DNA of 21,793 nucleotides from Scatosoma sp045632625 (lineage in GTDB: Bacteria; Bacillota; Clostridia; Christensenellales; Borkfalkiaceae), in NCBI GenBank assembly GCA_045632625.1, contig JAZQWZ010000084.1:1-21793 (forward strand). Reading direction: 5' to 3'. The notes under the pieces are model-generated. The model was not told the DNA's origin and made no database searches. It worked only from the letters and a program-made list of their open reading frames with translations. The translations under genes were made by a program, and so were the position numbers. This document shows, in pieces, positions 1 through 8,078 of this stretch. The stretch's first letter is position 1. Every line of letters starts with the position of its first letter.

Positions 1-237
1 TAAGTCGGTGTCTTCAATACGCAAATACATCGTACCTTGGCTTTGATGCGCAATGCGTTCGTTGGCAATCGCCACAAACAAATTACCCAAGTGAATAAAG
101 CCCGTGGGGCTAGGGGCAAGACGCGTTACTTGCGCGCCGTCGGGCAAATTACGTGCAGGATAAAGCTGTTCGTAATCATCCAGTGCTTTTACGTTGGTAT
201 CGGGGACGAGTACGTCCGCTAACTTATTTAAATCCAT
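1..237 (-). CDS. gltX: Glutamyl-tRNA synthetase, N-terminal part (cut by window edge)
   Basis: Class I aminoacyl-tRNA synthetase that charges tRNA with glutamate in the cytoplasm. Only the first 79 codons are present; the gene continues off the left edge. The visible part carries the HIGH-type signature in the form APSPTGFIHLGNL (residues 41-53), followed by RIEDTDL at the cut, both typical of the Glu/Gln-tRNA synthetase catalytic domain. About 35 residues precede the signature (ending NLPDGAQVTR), which matches the longer N-terminus of a GltX form I recall from Clostridia rather than the short N-terminus of E. coli GltX. The ATG at 235-237 is preceded by a good AAGGAAG site at 244-250. It is the last visible gene of the lepA-hemW-aroK-panE-gltX run, 35 bases after panE. 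Whether it is discriminating or also charges tRNA-Gln cannot be told from this fragment. Confidence 0.9.
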   Translation of the reverse strand, partial: MDLNKLADVLVPDTNVKALDDYEQLYPARNLPDGAQVTRLAPSPTGFIHLGNLFVAIANERIAHQSQGTMYLRIEDTDL

Positions 238-272
238 AATTTTCTTCCTTTTATATCTATCGTTATTTCTTA

Positions 273-1319
273 TCAAAAAAAGTCTACGTTTTTTGGGGTA
301 AGCTCGTATAAGCCGTTTTCAATGCCGTGTACAATTTCCACAATTTGCGCGCACAGCGGCGTTTCAACGCATACCTGCCTGCCTGCTTTGCAAACTACGC
401 CGTTCACAAAATCTATTTCGCAACGTTTACTTGAAAGTATATCTTTGAGCATACCCGATTTTAATTTTTTATGCCGTTTCATCGCAATCGGCAACGCAAA
501 AAGAGCAAATTGCGTTTTGAAAAAACCTCTGCCGCCAAGCAGCTTTTGCATATTATGCCCTTGCATATTTGCAAGTTTCACATTCATTGCCGACGCAACG
601 TCCATACATTCACGCAATACGCCGAGCGCAAGGCGTTTAGTTTTGCGTTTTTTAGCAATTTCGCCAAAGGAAAGCCCAGTCATTACGGACAACCCAGAAA
701 ACGCCGCATTGATCGCAAGCTTTGACCATCTCGCACCCGCTAAATTATCTGTTGCTTGGGCAAACGAATCGTTGTCCACCGCCTTGCCCGCATAAGATAA
801 AATTTCTTGCAATAGCTCCGTATATTTCCCATCGTTTTGATAACCGCCTACCTGCATGGACATCGCGCGTTTTTGCGAAGTGAGTTTTACTTTTCCTTCC
901 CCGATGAGTTCCGCCCCGTAAGAAGCTACGCAACCGTACGTTTTTTCTTTGCCGAATACAGACAAAACACTTTCTTCGGGCAAGCCGTTTTGCGTAGTGC
1001 ATATTACTCCGTTTTCCGCAAGATACGGCAATAAAAATTGTAAAGTTTCTGCATTGTGGCGTTGTTTGGTCATCAAAAAAATCACGTCGTATTTTTCTTG
1101 CATTTGCGCAGGCGTAAGCGCCTTTACGGAAACCAACATAGTTTCTCCGTCCGCAACACATTCGATAACGGCGCCCTTTTTGTTTAAACCGTCGACGTGT
1201 GCTTGGTTACGCGTAATCAAATGTACGTTTTTCAATCCGCCTTTCGTGAGTAACGCACCCAACACCGTGCCCATTGCGCCTGCGCCGTAAATGGCTATTT
1301 TTGTATCCTGTACGTTCAT
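273..1319 (-). CDS. panE: 2-dehydropantoate 2-reductase (ketopantoate reductase) family
   Basis: NADPH-dependent reduction of ketopantoate to pantoate in pantothenate/CoA synthesis. The 348-residue protein has an N-terminal Rossmann motif GAGAMGT (residues 13-19), the TTQNGL segment holding the conserved Asn, and a C-terminal helical domain with WSKLAINAAFSG and SGMLKDI followed by CEIDFVNG. These contain the Lys, Ser and Glu that correspond to the catalytic/substrate residues of E. coli PanE (K176, S244, E256). One substrate-side Asn (N184 in E. coli, in KLAVNCVINP) appears to be Ser here (KLAINAAFSG). Because the ApbA/PanE family includes reductases for other 2-keto acids and this position differs, the exact substrate is not certain. 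The start overlaps the aroK stop by four bases (ATGA), so the two are translationally coupled. No other pantothenate gene is in the window. Confidence 0.83.
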   Translation of the reverse strand: MNVQDTKIAIYGAGAMGTVLGALLTKGGLKNVHLITRNQAHVDGLNKKGAVIECVADGETMLVSVKALTPAQMQEKYDVIFLMTKQRHNAETLQFLLPYLAENGVICTTQNGLPEESVLSVFGKEKTYGCVASYGAELIGEGKVKLTSQKRAMSMQVGGYQNDGKYTELLQEILSYAGKAVDNDSFAQATDNLAGARWSKLAINAAFSGLSVMTGLSFGEIAKKRKTKRLALGVLRECMDVASAMNVKLANMQGHNMQKLLGGRGFFKTQFALFALPIAMKRHKKLKSGMLKDILSSKRCEIDFVNGVVCKAGRQVCVETPLCAQIVEIVHGIENGLYELTPKNVDFF

Positions 1320-1813
1320 TTTTTAAGTGCCTCTTTTACGGCTTGAACGCACCCATGTACGTCTTTACCGTCAATTTCAATGGTAATATCGGCATATTTT
1401 TCATACAAAGGCAAACGCTCGTTATACATATCACGCAAGGTAAAACCGTCCTTTAAAACAACGCCGCGTTCCACCAAGTCACCCAACCGTTTGCACATTT
1501 CTTCATAACTCATTTTTAAGTACACGACAATGCTGTTTTCCTTTAAATGGCGCATACCGTTTTCACGGTAAATGACGCTGCCGCCCGTAGCGATTACGCA
1601 ACGCGAAGCCGTAATTTCCGCGTTGACCTTCGCTTCCAAATCCAAATACGCGTCGTTGCCAAGCTCGGCAATCAGTTCACGCAAGTTATGCCCCGAACGT
1701 GCCACGATAACGCTGTCGCTGTCGATATATCCATACCCGATTTCCGAAGATAAATGAATACCGATCGTCGTTTTTCCTGACGTGGGCATACCGATGAGTA
1801 TCACGTTTTTCAT
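1316..1813 (-). CDS. aroK: Shikimate kinase
   Basis: Phosphorylates shikimate to shikimate-3-phosphate with ATP in the aromatic amino acid (chorismate) pathway. The 165-residue length is normal for the family. The N-terminus has the Walker A loop GMPTSGKTT (residues 8-16), the YIDSDSVI segment supplying the Mg/shikimate-binding Asp, and ATGGS in the middle for shikimate binding. A LID-like region (LVERGVVLKDGFTLRDMYNERLP) is followed by the family's RxPLYxxxAD pattern. The ATG lies immediately after the hemW stop codon with no gap, and the stop overlaps the panE start as ATGA, so it sits in the middle of a tightly packed operon. No other shikimate-pathway gene is nearby. aroK and aroL cannot be told apart outside enterobacteria, so the generic symbol is used. 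Confidence 0.92.
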   Translation of the reverse strand: MKNVILIGMPTSGKTTIGIHLSSEIGYGYIDSDSVIVARSGHNLRELIAELGNDAYLDLEAKVNAEITASRCVIATGGSVIYRENGMRHLKENSIVVYLKMSYEEMCKRLGDLVERGVVLKDGFTLRDMYNERLPLYEKYADITIEIDGKDVHGCVQAVKEALKK

Positions 1814-2941
1814 TTATACTTGCTCCCTTTCTTCTTCCAAGAAATGCGTCAAAATGGAATTTTGTACATATAAATATTCGTCCTTAATCGTCAAAACGTC
1901 GCCGTCAAGCTGTAAATATTTCACCGTCTTTTTCAACGCGTTAGGGAAATCGTCACCGATAGAAGTACCGAATTTTTGCTTGTACTCGTTCATGGAAACG
2001 CCGTATTTCGTGCGCAAACCAAGCATCACAAATTCAAATTTCGCGTCGTTTTCGCTCACTTCTTCGCTCGTAACCGCGGGATAGAAACCAGAAATAACGC
2101 ATTTCATGTATTCGTCCAAATCAAAGGTGTTGGTAAAGCGTTTCCCGCGCATAAACGAGCTTGCGGAAACACCAAAACCGATATATTCTCCGCGCTTCCA
2201 GTAATTTAAATTATGCTTGCTTTCATACCCGGGCACGGCGAAATTAGACACTTCATAGCGTTCGTAGCCTTTTTCTTTCAAAAGCGCCATGCCGTATTCG
2301 TACATTTCCGCCACTTCGTCGCTATCGGGCAATTCCCCGTTGAGATAATCGGTGTAGATAGGCGTGCCGTCTTCCACAGTCAATGCGTACATGGATATAT
2401 GCTTTGAACCGCAAGCATGCGCTAGCTCGATGGTTTTACGGATATCTTCTTTCGTTTGATTTTTTAAGCCAAGCATAACGTCCGTGCTGAAATTTTGCCC
2501 TTTCAAGAGCGTAGTAGCATACACGTAATCGCGTACGTTATGAATACGGTTTAAATCCACAAGCTGTTCATCAATCGCCGTTTGCAGACCGATAGAAAAG
2601 CGGTTAATGCCTGCCTTTAAATACGTTTCCACTTTGCTTTCGCCTATGGTACCCGGATTAAGCTCCAACGTAATTTCCGCATCCTTTTTTACACGAAAAC
2701 ATTCTTTAATACGATTGATTGCACCCAAAATAAGTTTCGGGGGAATGTACGAGGGTGTACCGCCGCCAAAATAAATGGTGTCAAATTCGTAATCTTTCAG
2801 CTCTTCCCCGCGCATTTTCATTTCCTTATACACGCACGCCATATACGATTCGGCATACGCAATTTTATCGGGGAACGACGTAAAGTCGCAATAGGAGCAT
2901 TTATGTCTGCAAAACGGGATATGAATATAAATTCCTGCCAT
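1814..2941 (-). CDS. hemW: Radical SAM protein HemW (heme chaperone, HemN-like)
   Basis: A radical-SAM protein related to oxygen-independent coproporphyrinogen III oxidase; HemW proteins are known as heme-binding chaperones rather than oxidases. The cluster motif is CRHKCSYCDF: C11, C15 and C18 bind the 4Fe-4S cluster. The residue two after the last Cys is Phe rather than the extra Cys of true HemN, which is the usual sequence distinction for HemW. The SAM-binding GGGTPS follows, then ELNPGT and the C-terminal HemN domain (around residues 285-370). Length 375 is typical. The ribosome-binding site AAGGA is embedded in the last codons of lepA, whose stop is only 6 bases upstream. lepA next to hemW is a recurrent order in Bacillota, where the gene is often called hemN or yqeR. 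No heme-synthesis genes are visible nearby. Confidence 0.9.
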   Translation of the reverse strand: MAGIYIHIPFCRHKCSYCDFTSFPDKIAYAESYMACVYKEMKMRGEELKDYEFDTIYFGGGTPSYIPPKLILGAINRIKECFRVKKDAEITLELNPGTIGESKVETYLKAGINRFSIGLQTAIDEQLVDLNRIHNVRDYVYATTLLKGQNFSTDVMLGLKNQTKEDIRKTIELAHACGSKHISMYALTVEDGTPIYTDYLNGELPDSDEVAEMYEYGMALLKEKGYERYEVSNFAVPGYESKHNLNYWKRGEYIGFGVSASSFMRGKRFTNTFDLDEYMKCVISGFYPAVTSEEVSENDAKFEFVMLGLRTKYGVSMNEYKQKFGTSIGDDFPNALKKTVKYLQLDGDVLTIKDEYLYVQNSILTHFLEEEREQV

Positions 2942-2947
2942 ACTTTC

Positions 2948-4756
2948 TCAATCCTTGTTTGTTTTAAGAATTTCCATGAATACTTCGGACGGCACGTCCA
3001 CCGTACCCACTTTACGCATACGCTTTTTGCCTTCCTTTTGCTTTTCTAAAAGCTTTCTCTTACGCGTAATGTCACCGCCGTAGCATTTTGCCAAAACGTC
3101 CTTTCTTACGGCTTTTACCGTTTCACGAGCGATAATCTTACCGCCTACCGCCGCCTGTACGGGAATTTCGAAAAGCTGACGGGGAATGGCGTCTTTTAAG
3201 TTTTCGCAAAGCATTCTGCCGCGTTCGTACGCCCTACCTTCAAACACAATGGTTGAAAGCGCATCACACACTTCGCCGTTGAGCAAAATATCCAGCTTAA
3301 CTAGCTTGGAGCGCTGATAACCCGCAAGCTCATAATCAAAGCTTGCATACCCTTTGGTACGCGATTTCAAACCGTCGAAAAAGTCGTATACGATTTCGTT
3401 GAGCGGCAACGTGTATTCAAGTTTCACGCGTCTATCGTCGATATACGTCATATTTTTAAATACACCGCGCTTTTCCTTGCAAAGATCCATAATCGGGCCC
3501 ATATAATCGGGGGGCGTATACACGTCCGCTTTGACAATGGGTTCTTCCATATACTCGATATCGGAAACATCGGGCAAATGCGTGGGATTGTCCACGAAAA
3601 ATTCTTCGCCGTTGGTTTTATGCACCAAATAGCTTACGCTGGGCGCGGTGGTGATGATATCCAAATTAAACTCACGCTCGATGCGTTCTTGGATAATCTC
3701 CATATGCAAAAGCCCCAAGAAACCGCAACGGAAGCCAAAGCCAAGCGCAACGGAATTGTCGGGTTCAAAAATGAGCGACGCGTCGTTGAGCTGTAATTTC
3801 AAAATGGCTTCTTTTAAATCATTGAACTTACTGCCGTCCAAGGGATAAATACCGCAGAACACCACAGGCTGTACCTTTTTATACCCAGGCAACGGTTCTA
3901 AAGCAGGGGTGGTAGCGCTCGTCACCGTGTCGCCTACCGCTACGTCCTGAATGGATTTAATAGAAGCCGCGATATATCCAACTTCCCCTGCGCGCAGGCA
4001 ATCCTTGGGAAGCGGCGCAGGCGCAAACGCACCCACTTCGGTAACGTCGTATACCGTGCCTGACAAAAACGTTTTAATTTTGTCGCCCACCTTCACTTGT
4101 CCATCCTTGATACGCACGAACAGGATAACGCCTTTATAATTATCGTAATAGCTATCAAAAATCAGCGCTTTCAAGGGCGCGTCCGTATCGCCTTGGGGTG
4201 CTGGGAAATACTGCGTAATCGCTTCCAACAAATCTTCGATATTCGTGCCTTCCTTTGCAGACACGCAAGGAATATCATTGCCGTCGAAACCGATAAATTC
4301 TTCAATTTCCTTTTTCACTTCGTCCACACGTGCACTCGGTAAATCGATTTTGTTGATAACGGGCAAAATTTCCAAGTTGCTTTCCAGCGCCAAATACACG
4401 TTGGCAAGCGTTTGCGCTTCCATGCCTTGCGTAGCGTCAACAACCAAAATAGCGCCTTCGCACGCCGCAAGCGAACGGCTTACTTCATACGTAAAATCGA
4501 CGTGACCGGGCGTATCAATCAGGTTGTATTCATATTCCTGTCCGTCTTTGGCTTTATAATACATACGAACGGGTGTCAGCTTTATGGTAATACCGCGTTC
4601 TTTTTCGATATCCATGCTATCAAGCAGCTGTTCTTCCATATCGCGCGTGGAAACCTGCCCCGTGCGTTCCATCAGTCTGTCCGCAAGGGTGCTTTTACCG
4701 TGATCAATATGCGCAATAATACAAAAATTTCTTAATAAGGAATTAGGTTTTGACAT
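2948..4756 (-). CDS. lepA: Elongation factor 4 (LepA), ribosome-associated GTPase
   Basis: Translational GTPase that acts on stalled or immature ribosomes. The 602-residue length fits the family (about 600). G motifs in order: G1 AHIDHGKST (residues 15-23); the switch-I region ending in ERGITIK (53-59); G3 DTPGH (81-85); G4 NKIDLP; G5-like SAKEG. The EF-G-like domains II, III and V follow, then the LepA-specific C-terminal domain with GGDITRKRKLLEKQKEGKKRM in two adjoining blocks, a Lys/Arg-rich segment characteristic of LepA and absent from EF-G. The gene starts 32 bases downstream of the lysR-type gene and ends 6 bases before hemW. The spacer holds an AAGGAAA ribosome-binding site (rc of 4761-4768) and a short tandem repeat. 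Confidence 0.97.
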   Translation of the reverse strand: MSKPNSLLRNFCIIAHIDHGKSTLADRLMERTGQVSTRDMEEQLLDSMDIEKERGITIKLTPVRMYYKAKDGQEYEYNLIDTPGHVDFTYEVSRSLAACEGAILVVDATQGMEAQTLANVYLALESNLEILPVINKIDLPSARVDEVKKEIEEFIGFDGNDIPCVSAKEGTNIEDLLEAITQYFPAPQGDTDAPLKALIFDSYYDNYKGVILFVRIKDGQVKVGDKIKTFLSGTVYDVTEVGAFAPAPLPKDCLRAGEVGYIAASIKSIQDVAVGDTVTSATTPALEPLPGYKKVQPVVFCGIYPLDGSKFNDLKEAILKLQLNDASLIFEPDNSVALGFGFRCGFLGLLHMEIIQERIEREFNLDIITTAPSVSYLVHKTNGEEFFVDNPTHLPDVSDIEYMEEPIVKADVYTPPDYMGPIMDLCKEKRGVFKNMTYIDDRRVKLEYTLPLNEIVYDFFDGLKSRTKGYASFDYELAGYQRSKLVKLDILLNGEVCDALSTIVFEGRAYERGRMLCENLKDAIPRQLFEIPVQAAVGGKIIARETVKAVRKDVLAKCYGGDITRKRKLLEKQKEGKKRMRKVGTVDVPSEVFMEILKTNKD

Positions 4757-4770
4757 AAATTTTTCCTTGA

Positions 4771-4793
4771 AATGGTTTTAGAATGGTTTTAGA
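4771..4793. repeat. 11-bp tandem duplication at the lysR stop codon
   Basis: The 11-bp unit AATGGTTTTAG occurs twice head to tail (starting at 4771 and 4782). The second copy contains the TAA stop of the LysR-type gene at 4789-4791, and the first lies in the spacer before lepA. It looks like a replication-slippage duplication of the end of the gene. No function is evident. Confidence 0.7.
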
Positions 4794-5670
4794 ATTTATC
4801 AATAAAGCAGTGCAGGGAATAGGAAATGGGCACGTTCTTTTTCAAAAGCATACCGATGGATCGTACGGGCAAGGTAGGATCGGTTTTTACCTCGAAAAGT
4901 TTCCCCGATTGCAACGCGTTTTGCGCATATTCTTTGGGGATAACGCCCACGCCCATACCGCGCTCCACAAGGCGTTTCATCAAATCCCAACTACTAACTT
5001 CAATCGCAGGCGTCAACGATACACCGCAAGAAGTTAAAAAGTTATTAAGCGATTTGCGCGCCACCGTGTTTTCTTCCATCATAATCAGCGGATAGTCTTT
5101 GAGCTTAGAAATAGAAACTGTGCCGCTTGCAAGCTCCGCGTATTTTTCACTGGTTACGAACACGTCGTTTAAGCGCATACAGTTGCCGTGCAAACGCAGC
5201 TCCGCATCCTCTTCAATAGGCAAATTGACAAACGCTACGTCGATTTTATCCGTTTTGAGTTTATGAATGGTATCGGGGGTTAAATCCGCAACAAGTTCGA
5301 TTTTTACCCCGGGGAATTTTTCGTGATATTCCACGATTTTATCCGCAAGGAAATATTCAAAAATAGTATCGCTTGCACCGATGCGAATTGTGCCCGTAGC
5401 GCGTTTTTTCATCTCTTCAATGCGCCCTTCTGCTTCCGTGAGCAGACCAAGCGCGCGTTCCACTTCGTTAAAAATAACTTTACCACCCTGCGCGGAAAGC
5501 ACCATACCGCGGTGCGTACGCGTGAACAGCGAAACGCCAAGCTGTGTTTCTAACTGCTTAATAGAGCGCGATACGGCAGGTTGCGAAATGTACAATTCTT
5601 CCGCGGCTTTGGTTAAACTGCCGCTTTTGGCAACCGTGTAAAATACCCGATATAAATCCAAATTGACCAT
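4789..5670 (-). CDS. LysR-family transcriptional regulator
   Basis: A DNA-binding regulator of 293 residues, the usual LysR length. Residues 1-60 form the winged helix-turn-helix (FYTVAKSGSLTKAAEELYISQPAVSRSIKQL is present in the conserved spacing, with the recognition helix at SQPAVSRSIKQLE). A linker helix to about residue 90 and the two-lobed effector-binding domain (RIGASDTIFEYFLADKI onward, to about residue 290) follow. LysR regulators usually act as tetramers on a divergent or adjacent target, but this one is embedded between mnmE (18 bases upstream) and lepA (32 bases downstream), all on the same strand. No divergently transcribed target is present. The ligand and target genes cannot be inferred. 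The start is supported by a G-rich AGGGGAAAAAGG site just ahead of the ATG. Confidence 0.93.
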   Translation of the reverse strand: MVNLDLYRVFYTVAKSGSLTKAAEELYISQPAVSRSIKQLETQLGVSLFTRTHRGMVLSAQGGKVIFNEVERALGLLTEAEGRIEEMKKRATGTIRIGASDTIFEYFLADKIVEYHEKFPGVKIELVADLTPDTIHKLKTDKIDVAFVNLPIEEDAELRLHGNCMRLNDVFVTSEKYAELASGTVSISKLKDYPLIMMEENTVARKSLNNFLTSCGVSLTPAIEVSSWDLMKRLVERGMGVGVIPKEYAQNALQSGKLFEVKTDPTLPVRSIGMLLKKNVPISYSLHCFIDKF

Positions 5671-5688
5671 ACCTTTTTCCCCTTATCG

Positions 5689-7032
5689 TTATTTTCCAAC
5701 GCAAAACTTAGCAAAAATTTCGCCGATAATCGTTTCCGTTGCCGTTTCCCCTGTAATTTCCCCAAGCGCATCCCACGCTTCCTTTACGTCCACCGCCACA
5801 AGTTCGAGCGGCGAGTTTTCACAAGCGGTTACCGCACGCGCAAGCGATTGCTCTGCACGGGCAAGCGCGTTGTAATGTCTTTCTTCAATCAAAAACGCTT
5901 CCTGCAAGCTGTTACCAAAACTCTTTTCACTGAGCAAGCGTTTGAGTTTTGCAATACCTTCGCCTGTATGCGCTGACACCATAACGTCGGCGTCGTTTGC
6001 CGTTTCGTCGTTCAACAAATCCACCTTGTTGATAATTTTGATAATCGGCTTATCCTTTATCATTTCCAAAACACGCGCGTCTTCCTGAGAAAGCCCCTGC
6101 GTTAAGTCGGCTACAAAAATAGCCACGTCCGCTGATTTGATAATAGCTTCCGCACGTTCGATACCGATACTTTCAATCATATCGCCGCTGCAACGCACAC
6201 CCGCCGTATCGTACAAGTTAAATTTTTTTCCGTCAATTTCAATCGTGCCTTCCACCGCGTCGCGCGTAGTGCCTGCCACGTTGGAAACAATGGCTTTATC
6301 ATACCCCAAAAGCGTGTTCAAAAGCGAGCTTTTACCCGTATTAGGTTTACCGCAAATGGCAACCGTAACCCCCGATTTAATTTTCTTGCCCGTAGCGTAT
6401 TGCGCCGACAAAGAAAGTACGCCTTGGTGCGTTTTTTCAAGCTTTTCACGCGTGTCTTGCATTTCCAGATGCAAATCTTCTTCATATTCGTCGGGGTAAT
6501 CCATAGTAACGTCGATTTTCGCAAGTACGGTAGTTAATTGTTCCTGCAAGGCTTTCACAGCTTTCGTCAAGCGTTCGCTGTATAATTGATACCCTGCACG
6601 CACTTCCGCGTCCGATTCCGCGTTAATCATATCTGCAACGCCTTCGGCAGACGCAAGCGAAAGCTTACCATTTAAGAAAGCACGTTTGGTGAATTCGCCT
6701 TTTTCAGCACTGCGCGCGCCAAGCGAAAAGACTTTTTTCAAAATACCGCGCGCGATATTTTCCCCGCCGTGGCATTGAAATTCGACGATGTCTTCCCCAG
6801 TGTAGCTTTGCGGGGCTTTGAAATAGACGCATAAACCAAAATCACTGAAAGAGCCGCCGTCGATGGTGCCTGCGTACATTTTATAAGGCTGAAAATCACA
6901 CACGCGCGTTTTGCCAACAGGCGTAAACATATTTTCCGCAATTTGCAAAGGGCTTTTCCCGCTGATACGCACAATGGCAACGCCGCCTTTCCCCGCCGCC
7001 GTCGCTATCGCCGCTATATTGTCTTCCATCAT
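5689..7032 (-). CDS. mnmE: tRNA modification GTPase MnmE (TrmE)
   Basis: GTPase that, with MnmG, installs the carboxymethylaminomethyl group at U34 of certain tRNAs. The 447-residue protein has the N-terminal folate-binding domain (residues 1-118), with GKGGVAIVRISG and FQCHGG. The central helical domain is interrupted by the G domain: G1 GKPNTGKS (228-235), the AGTTRD switch, G3 DTAG and G4 NKVD. It ends in CVGK (444-447), the conserved C-terminal Cys motif (usually CIGK). The frame is open much further upstream, but the start is placed at 7032. There a strong AAAAAGGAG site lies 9 bases ahead, residues onward match MnmE, and a promoter lies just upstream. MnmG is not in the window. It is the first gene of the mnmE-lysR-lepA-hemW-aroK-panE-gltX run. 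Confidence 0.96.
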   Translation of the reverse strand: MMEDNIAAIATAAGKGGVAIVRISGKSPLQIAENMFTPVGKTRVCDFQPYKMYAGTIDGGSFSDFGLCVYFKAPQSYTGEDIVEFQCHGGENIARGILKKVFSLGARSAEKGEFTKRAFLNGKLSLASAEGVADMINAESDAEVRAGYQLYSERLTKAVKALQEQLTTVLAKIDVTMDYPDEYEEDLHLEMQDTREKLEKTHQGVLSLSAQYATGKKIKSGVTVAICGKPNTGKSSLLNTLLGYDKAIVSNVAGTTRDAVEGTIEIDGKKFNLYDTAGVRCSGDMIESIGIERAEAIIKSADVAIFVADLTQGLSQEDARVLEMIKDKPIIKIINKVDLLNDETANDADVMVSAHTGEGIAKLKRLLSEKSFGNSLQEAFLIEERHYNALARAEQSLARAVTACENSPLELVAVDVKEAWDALGEITGETATETIIGEIFAKFCVGK

Positions 7033-7095
7033 ACCGCCCTGCTCCTTTTTGTCTTTTTTGCGCACTGCGCCAGTATACTTATAACATACGATTAT

Positions 7096-7125
7096 ATTAT
7101 AACATAATATAAAAGCGTTTGTAAA
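7096..7125 (-). promoter_or_regulatory. Probable sigma-A promoter for mnmE
   Basis: Read on the minus strand: TTTACA (7120-7125), an 18-base spacer, then TATAAT (7096-7101), in a very A+T-rich stretch 64 bases ahead of the mnmE start. It lies downstream of the terminator that ends the preceding operon, so an independent start is expected here. Confidence 0.65.
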
Positions 7126-7147
7126 ACGTTTTTTTGGTAAATGCGTG

Positions 7148-7189
7148 TAAAAAAAGACGGAAATATAAGTTTTTCTTATTTTCCGTCTT
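7148..7189 (-). terminator. Intrinsic terminator ending the mrp-to-membrane-protein operon
   Basis: On the minus strand, AAGACGGAAAATAAG (7175-7189) pairs with its near-perfect complement (7154-7169, one extra base) across a 5-base loop, followed by a run of seven U (complement of 7149-7155). It sits 25 bases after the stop of the membrane protein gene. Confidence 0.85.
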
Positions 7190-7213
7190 GCATATTTGAT
7201 TTTTAATTGCCGT

Positions 7214-8065
7214 TTAACTGAAAATTTCGTCAAATGGTTCGTCGGGTTTTTCCGCCCCCGCATTACCGCTTGAACCAAATTCTTCAAACGGATCTTCGGG
7301 CACGGGCTGTTGCGGTCTTTCAGGCGCTCCATAATTATCGTTATAACCATAACCGCCTTGACCGTATTGCTGCCCATATTGTTGTTGCTGGCGAATATAC
7401 GCGTCGCGGCGAGCACGCATCAATTCCTCATAATTTATATACTTATTCTTACGCAATACGAAAATAATAATCATTCTCGAAACGGGCACAAGCAAGCTCA
7501 AAAACCCGAAAAGCATGTGGTTTTTATAATTATAGTTTTTATACAAACCGACAAGCAAAATAAAGAACATGATTTCGCAGATAATTTGTGCCAGCGACGC
7601 GAAAAGGGAAAAAATGTTATACGTGTTATAAACTACCAACGAAAAGCGGGTTAAGTTGTTCCAAACCTCTATACCGTCTACCAAGGTAGGCGCACCGTGC
7701 GCTATATATAAGTATACCTGCGCCGCCATTTGCGTACCTAAAATAAGCGTAGCTACAATTTGAAAAATCATAGCCAAAAGCCCTGCGCGTTTGACAGGTT
7801 TCCCAAAAAAGCTGCACGTGCCTGCAAGCTCGCCCATCAATAAGATATTAACAAACGGCACAAAGGCGCGCCAGGTTTTTTTAAACCCGCGGCGGTTAGC
7901 CATTGCACGCAAGCCAAAGCCCTGCAACACAAAGAGTGCTGCCCAAATCGCCACGCCGATTAAGCCGTATAAAAAGATGTCGGGGATGGCAATGCCGCCA
8001 CCAAACATCAACTGCATTTCCTGTACGGCGCTTACCGTGCCGTAATACAAACCTATAAGTTCCAT
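7214..8065 (-). CDS. Uncharacterised multi-pass membrane protein with Gln/Gly/Tyr-rich tail
   Basis: I do not recognise a family with confidence. The 283-residue protein has about five hydrophobic segments: residues 18-45 (DIFLYGLIGVAIWAALFVLQ), around 58-75 (AFVPFVNILLMGELAG), around 85-110, and a long hydrophobic stretch 130-170 with another at about 180-200. A hydrophilic C-terminal tail begins near FVLRKNKYINYEELMRARRD, is rich in Gln, Gly and Tyr, then turns Pro/Glu-rich and acidic, so it is probably cytoplasmic and disordered. The ATG at 8065 is chosen because AAAGGA precedes it at a good distance and it begins 13 bases after the truA stop. A TTG further upstream (8098) would overlap truA. 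It is the last gene of its operon. The position after truA is held by rplM-rpsI in Bacillus, so nothing can be inferred about function from synteny. Confidence 0.8.
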   Translation of the reverse strand: MELIGLYYGTVSAVQEMQLMFGGGIAIPDIFLYGLIGVAIWAALFVLQGFGLRAMANRRGFKKTWRAFVPFVNILLMGELAGTCSFFGKPVKRAGLLAMIFQIVATLILGTQMAAQVYLYIAHGAPTLVDGIEVWNNLTRFSLVVYNTYNIFSLFASLAQIICEIMFFILLVGLYKNYNYKNHMLFGFLSLLVPVSRMIIIFVLRKNKYINYEELMRARRDAYIRQQQQYGQQYGQGGYGYNDNYGAPERPQQPVPEDPFEEFGSSGNAGAEKPDEPFDEIFS

Positions 8066-8078
8066 GTATTTTTTCCTT

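Noticed and set aside
7033..7416. 128-codon in-frame N-terminal extension of mnmE
   Set aside because: It crosses the upstream terminator and the mnmE promoter, has no homology to MnmE, and a strong ribosome-binding site sits directly before 7032.
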